The notes beneath the pieces were generated by a model that did not search any database, had not been told where the DNA came from, and worked only from the letters and a program-made list of their open reading frames with translations. DNA of 13,461 nt from Gammaproteobacteria bacterium (GTDB taxonomy: Bacteria; Pseudomonadota; Gammaproteobacteria; Steroidobacterales; Steroidobacteraceae). The stretch is taken from assembly GCA_030043215.1 (NCBI GenBank), contig JASHYG010000268.1, positions 1 to 13,461 on the forward strand, read 5' to 3'. Below are positions 4,690 to 13,461 of the stretch, piece by piece. The stretch's first letter is position 1, and every line of letters begins with the position of its first letter. Made by a program: the position numbers and the translations under genes.

Positions 4690-5694
4690 TCATTCGCCCC
4701 ATCCGCTCTTCGTGCCGTATGGCAGCGATACGCCCATAGCCTCGACCGCGGTAATGCGGCCGCGGTCGATCTTGAAGAGCTCTGCAGCTTGCATGTTGGA
4801 CGACGACCCGCCGAGCGGCAGGCTGTCCGTGCCGGGCACATTGTAGATTTTGATCGTGCCCGATCCACCGCGGTGGTGAAACATTGGGAACGAGAAGACG
4901 ATCCCGAGCTCCTGGTCGACGATCTCGTGACGGCGCGGCCAGAGTCGGGTGATGAAGTCCATCACGTGCGTGTCCAGCTGGTCGCTGCAGCTCAGCGTGC
5001 CGATATAGGCCATCGCGTCGTCGGCCTGCTTGGAGCCGAGCGGCACCGGCCAGGGCACCGGTTTCAGGTTGTGCGTGGTCTGCATGCCATTCTCACGGCG
5101 CACGCAATCGTCGGCGAATGGCGCGAGCTTGCCGTCGGCATGCTCGATGGCCTCGAAATAGCTGTCGGCAATATTGACCATTTGCTGGCGGGGCAGGCGG
5201 TGGGCTGGAGGCAGCATCGTGATGAATTCAGGGCGGGGTTTAGCCAGATTCTTCACCGCTTCCGCGCGAAGCCCGCGCGCCAGCACATGCTCGATCTCGG
5301 TGATCTGGCCGTTCACGACTTTCAGCCGCAAGGCGATGATCAACGGCCGGCCGCGCTCCTTCATCACGCCGTAGAAGCCGACCTGACCGGCACCGACGTC
5401 GACGGCGTAGATGCGGAAGCCGGTCGGCAGGTCGGAGGCGCCCACCCACAGACCCTCGCTGCCCACCTCGAGTCGTGCAGTGTTCTCGGTGAACTTGACG
5501 TCACGATTCAGCGGCAGCCCAGTAGGATCGTGGCGAACGAGCGCGGCGAGATAGCGATCAACGATCCCGATCATGCAGGCCCGATCGCAGGGGGGTGCGA
5601 CACCTCCGCCGATCGGGGCGGCGCGCGGGGCGGCACCGAATGCGAGCGAAGCTGTTGCGATTGCGGCTGCGGCGAACAGGTAACGGCGTGACAT
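4690..5694 (-). CDS. Secreted DUF8021-like protein with NTF2-like halves
   Basis: This 334-residue protein has an N-terminal Sec signal peptide (MSRRYLFAAAAIATASLAFGA), probably cut near residues 21-26, and should be periplasmic or secreted. The mature part begins CDRACMIGIVDRYLAALVRHDP, followed by FTENTARLEVGSEGLW. This start resembles the DUF8021 family, where a helix pair and a curved sheet recall SnoaL/NTF2 folds. A second, similar helix (IADSYFEAIEHAD) and an H-rich strand region near FPMFHHRG suggest two repeated halves. No enzyme activity is established to my knowledge. It is the last gene of the minus-strand group, 164 bp after the DUF2235 gene, so it may have its own promoter. It converges with the orphan cassette gene. 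Family name is from memory of the pattern. Confidence 0.75.
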   Translation of the reverse strand: MSRRYLFAAAAIATASLAFGAAPRAAPIGGGVAPPCDRACMIGIVDRYLAALVRHDPTGLPLNRDVKFTENTARLEVGSEGLWVGASDLPTGFRIYAVDVGAGQVGFYGVMKERGRPLIIALRLKVVNGQITEIEHVLARGLRAEAVKNLAKPRPEFITMLPPAHRLPRQQMVNIADSYFEAIEHADGKLAPFADDCVRRENGMQTTHNLKPVPWPVPLGSKQADDAMAYIGTLSCSDQLDTHVMDFITRLWPRRHEIVDQELGIVFSFPMFHHRGGSGTIKIYNVPGTDSLPLGGSSSNMQAAELFKIDRGRITAVEAMGVSLPYGTKSGWGE

Positions 5695-5700
5695 TCGTTA

Positions 5701-5710
5701 TCCCCCCCTC
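5701..5710 (-). promoter_or_regulatory. Ribosome binding site of the DUF8021-like gene
   Basis: On the minus strand GAGGGGGGGA lies six bases before ATG 5694. The run of seven G is unusually long. It supports this start. Confidence 0.6.
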
Positions 5711-5813
5711 TGTTGCGGCGCATGATACCTCACCGCGCCGGTTGCCGACCGCGGACTGCCGGCTCGGACTCAACGACGAGAGCGGCCGCGATATCGACTA
5801 CACCCAAGGCACG

Positions 5814-5831
5814 GGCCGCCTCGTAGCGGCC
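5814..5831 (-). terminator. Possible hairpin after the DUF2235 gene
   Basis: A 6-bp perfect inverted repeat (GGCCGC, six-base loop, GCGGCC) lies about 28 bp beyond the stop of the DUF2235 gene, extendable with one bulged base. No U-run follows on the minus strand, so it may be only a GC-rich coincidence. Confidence 0.22.
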
Positions 5832-5858
5832 GTCGTCGCCGCGGTCGGTGGTTGACGC

Positions 5859-6884
5859 TCAGGCGACCGTTACCTCGGTTCCGTACGTCGGTCCCGGCAC
5901 GCCGTTCACCAACGAGAGATTGGCGGGCCGGTAAGTGCTGTCGGTCTGGCAGCGGATCGTCACGCTGTTGGCGAGCGTTGCGTCTTGGGCGATGTCCCTC
6001 GGCTTGGGGAACAGCCAGAGTGGGCTCCACGACTCGTGCTTCGTGTCCAGCGCGTCCTTCTTGTCGATGGGACTCGGGTATGCCGACAGAACATTGGCGT
6101 CGAATACCAGTCCGAGCGCGCTCGCCCTGGCCATCAGCCAGCTGAACGTGATGTCGGAGAGCGCGGTTCCCGTGCCGGCGTCATCGGGATATCCGCCACC
6201 CACGTCGCAGTGAACGCCGCAGAAATAGACCTGCTCCAGGATTTGCCCCGGGGCCGGCGCCGATGTCCAGAGTGTCGCGGGAAACTCCTGCCGGCGCTCA
6301 TCGATGGCCACTGCCTGGTAGGCGTTCGCGATCTGCGGGCTCAGACTCGTATCGAGGAATCCGTAGAGCAACGGGCTCACTGCCCCGAAGATGGCAGGGA
6401 TTCCGAGCGCCCCGACGGTATCCCACACCCCCACCATGGTGATGCGTGCTTCGACCAGCCCATACGCGCCGAGCGTGGCCAGAATCGCCGGTCTCTGATC
6501 CTTGTTTCGATACGCCTGGAATGCGGTATCCACGAGGTTCGGGTCCGGGTTCTTCGTGGGTAGGCCGCAGGCGGCAATCATTCCCGCGAGGCTGCGAGCC
6601 GTATAGGCGCCGCGGCTGAAGCCGAAGAGAAAGATCTCGTCTCCGGCCTCGTAGATGCTCGAGATGCTCGAATATCCATCCTTGATCTTCTGGAAAAGCC
6701 CCGCACCGAACGCACCGCCCAGGAGTTTCTCGATCGGTGTCCCGTCCGAGCCGACACCATCGTCGTAGAACGAGTACTGCTCGCCCGCAATCGCGACGAT
6801 CGCCTTTGAGATCCGATAAACGTTGGTGTCGCTGGCGGTGGTGTCCCACGTGCCGTCCGCGCAGTATGCGATTCGCCTGCCCAT
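5859..6884 (-). CDS. DUF2235 alpha/beta hydrolase (Tle1-like fold)
   Basis: A 341-residue protein from ATG 6884. A TTG three codons earlier (6893) is possible, but MGRRIAYCADGTWD is the typical family start. DUF2235 proteins are alpha/beta hydrolases that include the Tle1 phospholipases delivered by type VI secretion. Visible landmarks are CADGTWD (residues 8-14), the nucleophile motif GFSRG with Ser at 90, GVWDTVG with Asp at about 155, and GVHCDVGGGY with His at about 225. The Ser/Asp/His set looks complete. No signal peptide, and no VgrG, PAAR or immunity gene nearby, so a secreted effector role is not supported here; a cytoplasmic esterase or lipase is the simpler reading. It follows the transporter gene by 31 bp and is probably in its operon. 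Confidence 0.88.
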   Translation of the reverse strand: MGRRIAYCADGTWDTTASDTNVYRISKAIVAIAGEQYSFYDDGVGSDGTPIEKLLGGAFGAGLFQKIKDGYSSISSIYEAGDEIFLFGFSRGAYTARSLAGMIAACGLPTKNPDPNLVDTAFQAYRNKDQRPAILATLGAYGLVEARITMVGVWDTVGALGIPAIFGAVSPLLYGFLDTSLSPQIANAYQAVAIDERRQEFPATLWTSAPAPGQILEQVYFCGVHCDVGGGYPDDAGTGTALSDITFSWLMARASALGLVFDANVLSAYPSPIDKKDALDTKHESWSPLWLFPKPRDIAQDATLANSVTIRCQTDSTYRPANLSLVNGVPGPTYGTEVTVA

Positions 6885-6915
6885 GAGTTCCAATTATGCC
6901 ACGGTGCCGAGCCCC

Positions 6916-8247
6916 TCATTCGGGCGCGGACACGCGTACGGGCGCCCCGCCGCCATCGAGCAGCCGGATGCAGAGCGCGCACCCGCCGACGGCGCAGGCC
7001 GTGCAGACGAACAGCGCAGTGGAGCCCGGGAAGAGCTGCTGGATCCATCCGCCGACATACGGACCCAGGATCCCCCCGATCCGGCCGATTCCAAGCTGAG
7101 CGCCGACGCCCGTGCTGCGGATCTCCGTATCGTAGAGCGCCGCCGTGCGATTGTTGAGGACGGTTTGCGCTCCCATCACGCAGTACCCGGCTATCGACAG
7201 GAACACGATGTCCGCCACCTGCCCGCCGAACAGCGCGAGCCCCGCCACGGCCGCCGCCCCGAGAGTCCAGGTCACTCGGAGCGTGCGGTCGCGCCCGGCG
7301 CGGTCCGCGGCCCAGCCGCACCCGATGCCTCCGACCAACGCGGCAAATTGCAGCAAGGCGCTGAGCGCAAAACTCGCTCCGATGGCCGAGCCGCGCTGAT
7401 GCATCAACTGCGGCGTCCAGCTCGAGAGGCCGAAGATGCTGAAGAGCGAAAGCCCGGAGCAGACCCATACGACGAAAGTCCCGGCCCTCACATCGGGTGT
7501 GAGCAGGCGCAGGTACGATCCGCGGTGGCCCGTGTCCTCGGCGATCGTGAATTCCGTTTGCGCATAGCGCCCGGCCTCGCTCGAGGCGAGACGGCCCACG
7601 GCCGCCCGCACCGCGCCTTGTCGTCCGCGGATGGCGAGATAGCGGGGCGACTCGGGCAGCACGAAGGCCGCGACCACCCCGAGCGGAGCGGCGAGCCCGC
7701 CGACCGCGAACAGCGGGCGCCACCCGTGCGAGGACGCGAGCGCAAAGCCCGTGAGCGCGGCCACCACCCCGCCGATCGACCATCCCGCCATCGCCCATCC
7801 GAGGAGAATGTTGGCGCTCCTGCGCGGCGCCACCTCGTTGATGAGCGCGACGGAAACCGGAAGGATCATGCCGAGCCCGAGACCGGTGAGCAGCCGCGAG
7901 GCGAGGAACTCGGAGTACGTGTTCGCCCATGCCACCGTTGCGAGGTTGCCCGCGGCCGCGAACAGGAGCGAGCCCACGAGCACCGGCTTGCGGCCGATTC
8001 GGTCGGCGAGCGCGCCGTTCGCGAGCGAGCCGATCATGAATCCGACCAGGCCCGAGGAGACGAGCAGTCCCGCCTGGCTCGGAAGCAGCCGCCAGGCTTG
8101 CATTGCGAACGGAATGACATAGGCGGGAACGAACACGTCGTAGCCGTCGAACAGGGTCGCCAGGGCGAGTATCGCGATGATGAGAACGTGCTGCCGGCCG
8201 AGCGGCAGCCGTTCGATCTCCTCGCGCAGGTCGATCGAGCGATCCAT
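6916..8247 (-). CDS. MFS transporter, AAHS-type (aromatic acid/H+ symporter-like)
   Basis: This 443-residue protein with about 12 membrane helices starts at ATG 8247. A GTG at 8307 would add 20 residues and overlap the upstream gene's end; the ATG gives the usual family N-terminus (a charged stretch, then LPLGRQHV). DGYD at residues 34-37 in the first helix is the marker of aromatic-acid symporters such as PcaK and related carriers. GALADRIGRKP (78-88) is the MFS loop 2-3 signature, repeated in weaker form as GWAADRAGRDR between helices 8 and 9. It probably imports an aromatic carboxylate with protons across the inner membrane. The ring-cleaving dioxygenase gene lies 46 bp upstream, which fits. 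No good ribosome binding site is visible. Exact substrate unknown. Confidence 0.9.
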   Translation of the reverse strand: MDRSIDLREEIERLPLGRQHVLIIAILALATLFDGYDVFVPAYVIPFAMQAWRLLPSQAGLLVSSGLVGFMIGSLANGALADRIGRKPVLVGSLLFAAAGNLATVAWANTYSEFLASRLLTGLGLGMILPVSVALINEVAPRRSANILLGWAMAGWSIGGVVAALTGFALASSHGWRPLFAVGGLAAPLGVVAAFVLPESPRYLAIRGRQGAVRAAVGRLASSEAGRYAQTEFTIAEDTGHRGSYLRLLTPDVRAGTFVVWVCSGLSLFSIFGLSSWTPQLMHQRGSAIGASFALSALLQFAALVGGIGCGWAADRAGRDRTLRVTWTLGAAAVAGLALFGGQVADIVFLSIAGYCVMGAQTVLNNRTAALYDTEIRSTGVGAQLGIGRIGGILGPYVGGWIQQLFPGSTALFVCTACAVGGCALCIRLLDGGGAPVRVSAPE

Positions 8248-8293
8248 GGGGCGGGAGTATGACCGCAGGTCCTGCGGGAGCGCAGCTCCGGAG

Positions 8294-9124
8294 CTATCCC
8301 GGGACACCCCCGAAACGAAAACCCGAGATCTGCCAGCCCATCATCCGGCCGCTGAACGCGACGGTGCCGCGATCGGCCTCTGCGGCCCCGGCCGCCACCA
8401 TCAGCGGCATCAGGTGCTCCTCCCGCGGATGAGCGAAGCGCGCCGCGGGCGCGCGGGCCCAGCGCACGAGCTCGGCATTGCGGTCCTCGGGGGCAGGCGC
8501 GCAGGCCGCCTGCGTGAGCCACGCATCGAACCGCTCCGATTCCGGAATGCGCGCATTCTCGATGGACCGGATGCCGAGGTTGTGAAAGCTCATGCCGCTG
8601 CCGACGATCAGCACGTCCCGGCGGCGGAGCGGCGCGAGGGCCGCGCCCATGGCGAGGTGCGCGGCCGGATCGAGACCGCGCTGCAGCGACATCTGCACGA
8701 CCGGCACGTCGGCGTGCGGATAGATGAGCTTGAACGGCACGAACACGCCGTGGTCGAGGCCGCGCCGGCTCTCCTCGCGCGCCCGGAATCCGGCTGTCTC
8801 GAGCAGGTCGCGCACTTCGCGGGCGAGCTGCGGCGAGCCCGGCGCCGGATACTGGAGACGGTACGTATGCTCCGGGAACCCATAGTAGTCGTAGAGGAGC
8901 GCAGGCCGCTCCTGCGAGTTCACGGCGATCGGGTCCTCCTCCCAGTGGCCGGAGATGACGAGCACCGCCTTCGGCACGCGGCCGATCGAGGCAGCAAGCC
9001 CGCCGAGCCAGCTCGCGAGCCCGGTCCAGGGATTCGGGGTCGGAGACTCCCAATCCATGTAAAAGCAAGGGCCGCCGCCGTGAGGAATGTAGAGCGTGGG
9101 CAGGGCGCTCGAGGGGCTGGACAT
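8294..9124 (-). CDS. LigB-family (DODA-type) extradiol ring-cleavage dioxygenase
   Basis: This 276-residue protein is close to the usual 260-280 for the YgiD/DODA branch of class III extradiol dioxygenases, which open catechol-type rings with a non-haem metal (Fe or Zn in the fold). ATG 9124 starts just before the conserved strand. Family landmarks are LYIPHGGGP with His 15, SGHWE with His 60, LDHGVFVPFKLIYP with His 125, SFHNLG with His 181 and EEHLMPL with His 237; metal and catalytic histidines all appear present. The C-terminus SGRMMGWQISGFRFG is also typical. Upstream in-frame starts (for example 9187 and 9280) would add low-complexity residues and are not favoured. It is the first gene of the minus-strand group, so its promoter should lie in 9125-9287. 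Substrate unknown. Confidence 0.92.
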   Translation of the reverse strand: MSSPSSALPTLYIPHGGGPCFYMDWESPTPNPWTGLASWLGGLAASIGRVPKAVLVISGHWEEDPIAVNSQERPALLYDYYGFPEHTYRLQYPAPGSPQLAREVRDLLETAGFRAREESRRGLDHGVFVPFKLIYPHADVPVVQMSLQRGLDPAAHLAMGAALAPLRRRDVLIVGSGMSFHNLGIRSIENARIPESERFDAWLTQAACAPAPEDRNAELVRWARAPAARFAHPREEHLMPLMVAAGAAEADRGTVAFSGRMMGWQISGFRFGGVPG

Positions 9125-9287
9125 AATGGCTGCAGGGCTCGGGGTCTGAAAGAACGGTGATTTCGAGCGAACCTCGCGATCCGCCATTCTAGCGCTCGTG
9201 CTCGGCTCGGACGGCGTCCTTAAAGTCGAAGCCGGCTTGGCCGATAACGGGTCAGCCTGAACTACGAGTGTTGTTGACATAGCATCA
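9125..9287. promoter_or_regulatory. Divergent intergenic region
   Basis: These 163 bp separate the dioxygenase operon (minus) from the c-di-GMP protein (plus) and should hold both promoters. I find no convincing pair of promoter boxes: a TTGACA at 9274-9279 is too close to ATG 9288, and GATAAC at 9243-9248 lacks a good -35. No clear operator palindrome. Confidence 0.35.
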
Positions 9288-12200
9288 ATGCGAGCCCACG
9301 GCCGCAGGGCTTTGCCCAAGACCTTCAGCGCAGCCGGCTTCGGCTCACCTCGGGCTCGCGCCGCGCGCAGAGGCAGCATTGCGCGCCGCGCCCTCCTGGT
9401 CGGCGCGGCGTGCATCATTCTCGCCGCACAGCTCATACTCCTCGTCCGCGCCTACCTTGCTCGAAGCCCCGGCGCACGCTCGCTCTTCGATGTCCGTAGC
9501 ACGGCCCTGCTCGCGCTGCTCCTCGGCGCGCCGTGGGTCTGGCACTGGCTTGCGCGCCGATGGGGCACGCGGTCGGCCGCCGCCGCCGCGGCGGCGCGCG
9601 CGGACGCCGAGCATCGCTGGACCACGCTGGTGGCGGGCCACAGCGGAATCTCCGTGGCCATCACCGACCCACAGCACCGGATCCAGTGGGTGAACGAGAC
9701 CTTTACCCAGCTCACGGGCTACACATCCGAGGAGGCCTGCGGGAGGGCCGCCGGCGACCTGCTGTTCTTCGACGGAACCGACATGGAGACCGTCAAGCGG
9801 GCGCGCGAGCTCTACGCCCGGAAGGAGGGAGCCCAGTTCGAGGTGCTGATCCGCATGCGGGACGGCCAGGAGCGCTGGATCGAGGCCGACCTCGACGCTC
9901 TGCTCGACGATCGGGGCGAGGTCGAGGGCTACATCGCGATCCAGCGCGACGTGACGGAGCAGGTGCGCGTCCGCGAGGCGATGCGGCTCAGCGAGCACCG
10001 CGCGCGCATGATGATGGAAGGCGCAAACCTCGGGACGTGGGAGCTCGATATCCAGCGCGGCACCGTCACCGTGAACGAGGCCTTCTGCAAGATGCTGGGG
10101 TACGAGCCGCACGAGCTGTCCCTGGGACTCGAGGACTTGCGTGCCCTCTGCCACCCCGACGACCGTGCCTCGGCCGACCAGGCCGTCGCCGAGGTGATGG
10201 CCGGCCGCTCCGACCTCTTCCGCGGCACGCACCGCGTGCGCGCGAAGGACGGCTCGTGGCGCTGGGTGCTCGGCACCGGCGGCGTGCTCGAGCGCTCGGC
10301 GGACGGCGCGCCGCTGCGCCTGTTCGGCGTGCAAATCGACGTGACGGAGCAGCGGCGGGGGGACGACGAGCGCCGCCGCGCCGCCGAGAACCTGGGAGTC
10401 ATCGCCGCCAACGTACCGGGCATGATCTTTCAATGGCGGCTCAACGCCGATGGCCAGCCGCAGTTTCTCTACGCAAGCCCCGGCGCACGCGACCTGTACG
10501 GCGTGAGCCCGGAGGAGCTGCTGGGCGACGAGCGGAGCATGTCGGGCTTCCTCGTCAATCCCGAGGAGAACACCCTCGACCGCGCCGCGATGCTGCATTC
10601 GGCGGCGACCCTCACGCCTTGGCACGCCGAGCATCGCCTGATCACCTCGGAGGGCGAGCTGCGCTGGCTCGAGGCGAACGCGATCCCGCAGCGCAACCCG
10701 GACGGCAGCACGACGTGGACGGGCTACGTCAACGATGTGACCCGCCGCAAGCTCGCCGAGCAGGAGCTGCGGGTCAGCGAGGAGAAATTGCGCAGCCTGT
10801 ACGACCTCTCGCCGCTCGGCATCGCGTTGAGCGACAGCGAAGGCCGCTTCCTGCAGACCAACTTTGCGATGGAGGTCATCACCGGTTACTCCAGGCAGGA
10901 GCTCGCCGGCATGAACTGGTGGGACTGGGCGCTCGACAACGGCACCGAGGACCAGCGCCAGCGCGTCCACAGCCTGATGCAGAGCGGGCGCTTCGGCCCG
11001 CTCGAGAAGGAGCTCACGCGCAAGGACGGCTCGACGGTTCCCGTGCAGGTCACCGGCATCATGGTCACCTCGAGCGACGGCACGCGGCTCATGTGGTCCA
11101 TGGTCGAGGACATCGCGGCCCGCAAGCGCGCGGAGCAGCGCATCTCGTTCCTCGCCTATCACGACCCGCTGACCGGACTCGACAATCGCCTGGGATTGCG
11201 CACGCGCCTCGCGGAGGCGTTGACCGCCGCCGGGGCGAGTCGCGGCCGAGTCGCTCTCATGATGATCGACCTCGACCGCTTCAAGACGATCAACGACACC
11301 CTGGGTCACGACGCCGGCGACCGCGTGATCGTGGAGCTCGCGCGCAAGATACGGGGCGCCGTGCGCGAGGCGGACATCGTCGCCCGTATCGGCGGCGACG
11401 AGTTCGTCGTGGCGCTGACCCAGCTGCGCGCGGAGACGCAAATCGAGGCCGTCGCGAGCCAGGTATTCGATCAGCTCCGGGGCCGCGTCGAGATCGACGC
11501 GAGCACGGTCCATGTGACGGTGACGGCCGGGGTGAGCGTCTTTCCGGGCGACGGCATCGATGGGCAGACGTTGATGAAGAAGGCTGACATCGCCCTGTAC
11601 GCGGCCAAGGCCCGCGGCCGGGACACCTACGAGGTCTACCAGCCGGCGATGACCCAGGCGGCGGACCAGCGCCTCGGCCTGGAGACCGAGCTGCGCGATG
11701 CGCTCGCCGAGGGCCAGTTCGTGCTGTATTACCAGCCGCAGATGGACACGCTCACCGGCCGGCCGATCGGAATGGAAGCGCTGCTGCGCTGGAATCATCC
11801 CACCCGCGGACTCATCCCGCCCGCGCTGTTCATCCCGATCGCCGAGGAGACCCGGCTCATCGAGCCGATCGGCGAGTGGGCACTCACGGCGGCATGCCGC
11901 GATATGCGCGCCTGGCGCGATCAGGGCGGCGAGCCGCTCATCATGGCCGTCAATCTCTCGCCCCTGCAGTTTGCCCGCGAGGACCTCGCCGAGCGCGTCG
12001 CCGCCGTGCTCGCAACGACCGGATTGCCTGCGAAGCTGCTCGAGCTGGAGATCACCGAGTCGGCGGCGATGAGCTCGCCGGATATGGCGGCACGGAGCCT
12101 CGCCCGGCTCAAGCAGCTCGGCGTCTCGCTCGCGATAGACGACTTCGGCACCGGTCACTCCTCGCTCGCGCGGCTGAAGAGGTTCAACGTCGATCGCTTG

Positions 12201-12500
12201 AAGATCGACGCGTCGATCGTGACCGACTGCGCGGCGGATGCGTACGATGGGGCACTGTGCCGGGCAACCATCGCGCTCGGGCGTGCGCTCGGGCTCGAGG
12301 TCGTCGCCGAAGGAGTGGAGACCTCGGAGCAGTGGCAGTTTCTGGCCCAGGAGCACTGCAACTCGGTCCAAGGCTTTCTATTCGCCCGGCCCATGCCGGC
12401 GGACGAGGCCTTTCGGTTCCTGCGGGCGGCGCTCGCCGCGCCGCGGCTGCGGTCCACTCCCGCCGCCCATCGCGGAGGTCACGAGCGGTCGCCGCGCTAG
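9288..12500 (+). CDS. Membrane sensor with four PAS domains, GGDEF and EAL (c-di-GMP turnover)
   Basis: A 1070-residue protein. Order: basic N-terminus, two membrane helices (about 34-53 and 70-87), PAS/PAC units at about 109-225, 237-356, 370-487 and 500-612, GGDEF about 622-785, EAL about 797-1050. The GGDEF motif is intact (702-706), preceded at the proper spacing by READ (693-696), an RxxD inhibitory site that binds c-di-GMP. The EAL domain keeps EALLRW (830-835), NLSPLQF, ELEITES, IDDFGTG, LKID, AEGVET and QGFLFARP, the set needed for metal binding and hydrolysis. Both making and breaking c-di-GMP are therefore possible; one usually dominates in such proteins. No haem- or flavin-binding signature is obvious in the PAS domains. 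Start ATG 9288 has no clear ribosome binding site. Confidence 0.95.
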   Translation: MRAHGRRALPKTFSAAGFGSPRARAARRGSIARRALLVGAACIILAAQLILLVRAYLARSPGARSLFDVRSTALLALLLGAPWVWHWLARRWGTRSAAAAAAARADAEHRWTTLVAGHSGISVAITDPQHRIQWVNETFTQLTGYTSEEACGRAAGDLLFFDGTDMETVKRARELYARKEGAQFEVLIRMRDGQERWIEADLDALLDDRGEVEGYIAIQRDVTEQVRVREAMRLSEHRARMMMEGANLGTWELDIQRGTVTVNEAFCKMLGYEPHELSLGLEDLRALCHPDDRASADQAVAEVMAGRSDLFRGTHRVRAKDGSWRWVLGTGGVLERSADGAPLRLFGVQIDVTEQRRGDDERRRAAENLGVIAANVPGMIFQWRLNADGQPQFLYASPGARDLYGVSPEELLGDERSMSGFLVNPEENTLDRAAMLHSAATLTPWHAEHRLITSEGELRWLEANAIPQRNPDGSTTWTGYVNDVTRRKLAEQELRVSEEKLRSLYDLSPLGIALSDSEGRFLQTNFAMEVITGYSRQELAGMNWWDWALDNGTEDQRQRVHSLMQSGRFGPLEKELTRKDGSTVPVQVTGIMVTSSDGTRLMWSMVEDIAARKRAEQRISFLAYHDPLTGLDNRLGLRTRLAEALTAAGASRGRVALMMIDLDRFKTINDTLGHDAGDRVIVELARKIRGAVREADIVARIGGDEFVVALTQLRAETQIEAVASQVFDQLRGRVEIDASTVHVTVTAGVSVFPGDGIDGQTLMKKADIALYAAKARGRDTYEVYQPAMTQAADQRLGLETELRDALAEGQFVLYYQPQMDTLTGRPIGMEALLRWNHPTRGLIPPALFIPIAEETRLIEPIGEWALTAACRDMRAWRDQGGEPLIMAVNLSPLQFAREDLAERVAAVLATTGLPAKLLELEITESAAMSSPDMAARSLARLKQLGVSLAIDDFGTGHSSLARLKRFNVDRLKIDASIVTDCAADAYDGALCRATIALGRALGLEVVAEGVETSEQWQFLAQEHCNSVQGFLFARPMPADEAFRFLRAALAAPRLRSTPAAHRGGHERSPR

Positions 12501-12561
12501 GGCGTGAGCCGCGCCAGGCGCCTGCTTGACTTGACGTCGAGCAATCTCGATAGTCCCAGCC

Positions 12562-13413
12562 ATGGCATCTTCCCAGCTTGCCGAGCGGGCGGGCGCGGGC
12601 GCCCGGGTCGTCGAAAGCTCCGTCAATTACACGGCCTCGATGTCCGTGCGGCCGCGGTACTACGCCAACGACTCCTCGCGCGACGTGCTGGCGCTCGACC
12701 CGCGAACGGTCCGGATCGAGGACGCGCGTACGCTGGCGGCAGCCCCCTCGCTCGGCTGCGAAGGCGTCGCGCTCGTCCGGCATCGCAGCGCCGTATCGGA
12801 TTTCCGCAACGGACAGGAAGTGGCCGCGCTGCACCCGGTGGAGATCGAGAGGCTGATACTCGAGCTCTCGGGGGCCGATGCCGTCGTCGTGAATGGAACG
12901 GGCGTCCTGCGGTTCGGCGAGAAGTCGGCGGACTCCGGCCGGCTCAACAACTCCCGGCCGGCGCGCTTCATACACATCGACTGCTCCGATAGCACCGCGG
13001 CGGCGTTCGCGGAGCGCTCGCGGCCGAAGGGCGATTCCCGGAGCGTGCGCCGGTTCGCGCACTACAACATCTGGCGGACGTTCTCCCCGCCGCCGCAGGA
13101 TGTCCCGCTCGCCATGTGCGACGCGCGCACCGTGGAGCCTCGGGACCTCGTGCCAGCGGATGCCGTCTTCGATGTCGCCGGCCAGCCGGAGTGGTCGTTC
13201 GAGGGGCTGGTCGTGCGGCACAACCCCAAGCACCGCTGGCTCTACTACTCGAGCATGACGCGCGATGAGGTGGTCGTGTTCAAGACGAACGACTCCTCCG
13301 CGAATGAGCCGAGTCAGGTACCGCACAGCGCGTTCGACGATCCGACCTGCCCGCCGAACGTGCCGCCGCGAGCGAGCATCGAGATGCGCGCCGCCGCTTA
13401 CTGGTACGCGTAG
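12562..13413 (+). CDS. CmcJ/NvfI-type non-haem iron oxidoreductase
   Basis: This 283-residue protein resembles the family that includes bacterial CmcJ (cephamycin 7-methoxylation) and fungal AsaB/NvfI oxygenases. Visible landmarks are an N-terminal strand region with SVRPRYY, FIHIDCSDSTAAAF (136-149) giving an H-x-D pair (His 138, Asp 140), HYNIWRTF (167-174), LYYSSMTRDEVVVFKTND (227-244), PHSAFDDP (254-261) with His 255, and RASIEMRA near the end. His 138, Asp 140 and a later His would form the usual iron-binding triad; which later His is inference. Family members use 2-oxoglutarate or act on varied small molecules, so the substrate is open. It begins 61 bp after the GGDEF/EAL gene, same strand, without a visible ribosome binding site, possibly co-transcribed. 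Confidence 0.85.
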   Translation: MASSQLAERAGAGARVVESSVNYTASMSVRPRYYANDSSRDVLALDPRTVRIEDARTLAAAPSLGCEGVALVRHRSAVSDFRNGQEVAALHPVEIERLILELSGADAVVVNGTGVLRFGEKSADSGRLNNSRPARFIHIDCSDSTAAAFAERSRPKGDSRSVRRFAHYNIWRTFSPPPQDVPLAMCDARTVEPRDLVPADAVFDVAGQPEWSFEGLVVRHNPKHRWLYYSSMTRDEVVVFKTNDSSANEPSQVPHSAFDDPTCPPNVPPRASIEMRAAAYWYA

Positions 13414-13443
13414 CGGCCCTTCGGGGACCGGCGCCCGAGCGCC
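13414..13443 (+). terminator. Two adjacent hairpins after the oxidoreductase gene
   Basis: Directly after the stop codon, CGGCCC-TTCG-GGGACCG forms a stem with one bulged A and a stable UUCG loop, followed by GGCGC-CCGA-GCGCC (13430-13443), a perfect 5-bp stem; the two share base 13430. No T-run follows, so this is only a possible terminator or mRNA-end stabiliser. Confidence 0.35.
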
Positions 13444-13461
13444 GACAAAGACCGTCCCTAG

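Noticed and set aside
4621..5691. A 356-codon open frame on the + strand opposite the DUF8021-like gene
   Set aside because: The minus-strand reading has a signal peptide, a strong ribosome binding site and a family-like start. The + reading has none of these.
6823..8262. A 479-codon open frame on the + strand opposite the MFS transporter
   Set aside because: Arg/Glu/Pro-rich low-complexity translation with no family pattern; the minus strand shows 12 helices and MFS signatures.
9274..9302. TTGACA as a -35 promoter box upstream of the GGDEF/EAL gene
   Set aside because: The matching -10 position would fall inside the coding region after ATG 9288 and has no A/T-rich hexamer.
9345..12371. A 1008-codon open frame on the minus strand opposite the GGDEF/EAL gene
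   Set aside because: It is a shadow of a GC-rich gene: Arg/Ala/His/Leu-rich with no domain pattern, while the + strand carries clear conserved motifs throughout.

Overview
The window joins two unlike regions. Positions 1 to about 4.6 kb are the distal part of an integron gene-cassette array. Positions 4.6 to 13.46 kb are ordinary GC-rich chromosome. The GC-rich codon use, the AAHS-type transporter, the LigB-type dioxygenase and the PAS/GGDEF/EAL protein suggest an environmental proteobacterium, probably gammaproteobacterial (Xanthomonadales or Steroidobacter-like). That placement is inference; no marker gene is present to prove it.

Array (1-4138). Eight attC sites of 122-133 bp, all in the same orientation, separate seven complete cassettes. 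Genes read on the + strand and each is followed by its attC, so the integrase gene and attI should lie to the left of the window. The cassettes carry: a small membrane ORF; a MazE/MazF-type toxin-antitoxin pair; a tiny Cys-containing exported ORF; an NTF2-like (DUF4440-type) lipoprotein; a four-helix membrane protein; a small secreted protein of unknown family; and an antibiotic-biosynthesis-monooxygenase (ABM) domain protein. Each cassette has its own short terminal inverted repeat of 6-10 bp, shared by its first bases and the start of its own attC. This fixes the cassette boundaries. The attC sites fall into two groups by their central hairpin. The last one (attC8) is damaged at its right end and is followed by an orphan cassette-like gene (4142-4591) with no attC behind it. 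That is the probable old end of the array.

Minus-strand gene group (4690-9124). In transcription order it runs: LigB-family extradiol dioxygenase, AAHS-type major facilitator transporter, DUF2235 alpha/beta hydrolase, and a secreted DUF8021-like protein. The first three are separated by only 31-46 bp and probably form an operon. The content suggests uptake and ring cleavage of an aromatic compound plus ester or lipid hydrolysis; the substrate cannot be read from the sequence.

Plus-strand pair (9288-13413). A 1070-residue membrane sensor (two N-terminal helices, four PAS domains, GGDEF, EAL) has both c-di-GMP catalytic motifs and the inhibitory RxxD site. It is followed 61 bp later by a CmcJ/NvfI-type non-haem iron oxygenase. 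The 163-bp gap between the two divergent groups (9125-9287) must hold their promoters. No tRNA, rRNA, CRISPR array, insertion sequence or integrase gene is visible.
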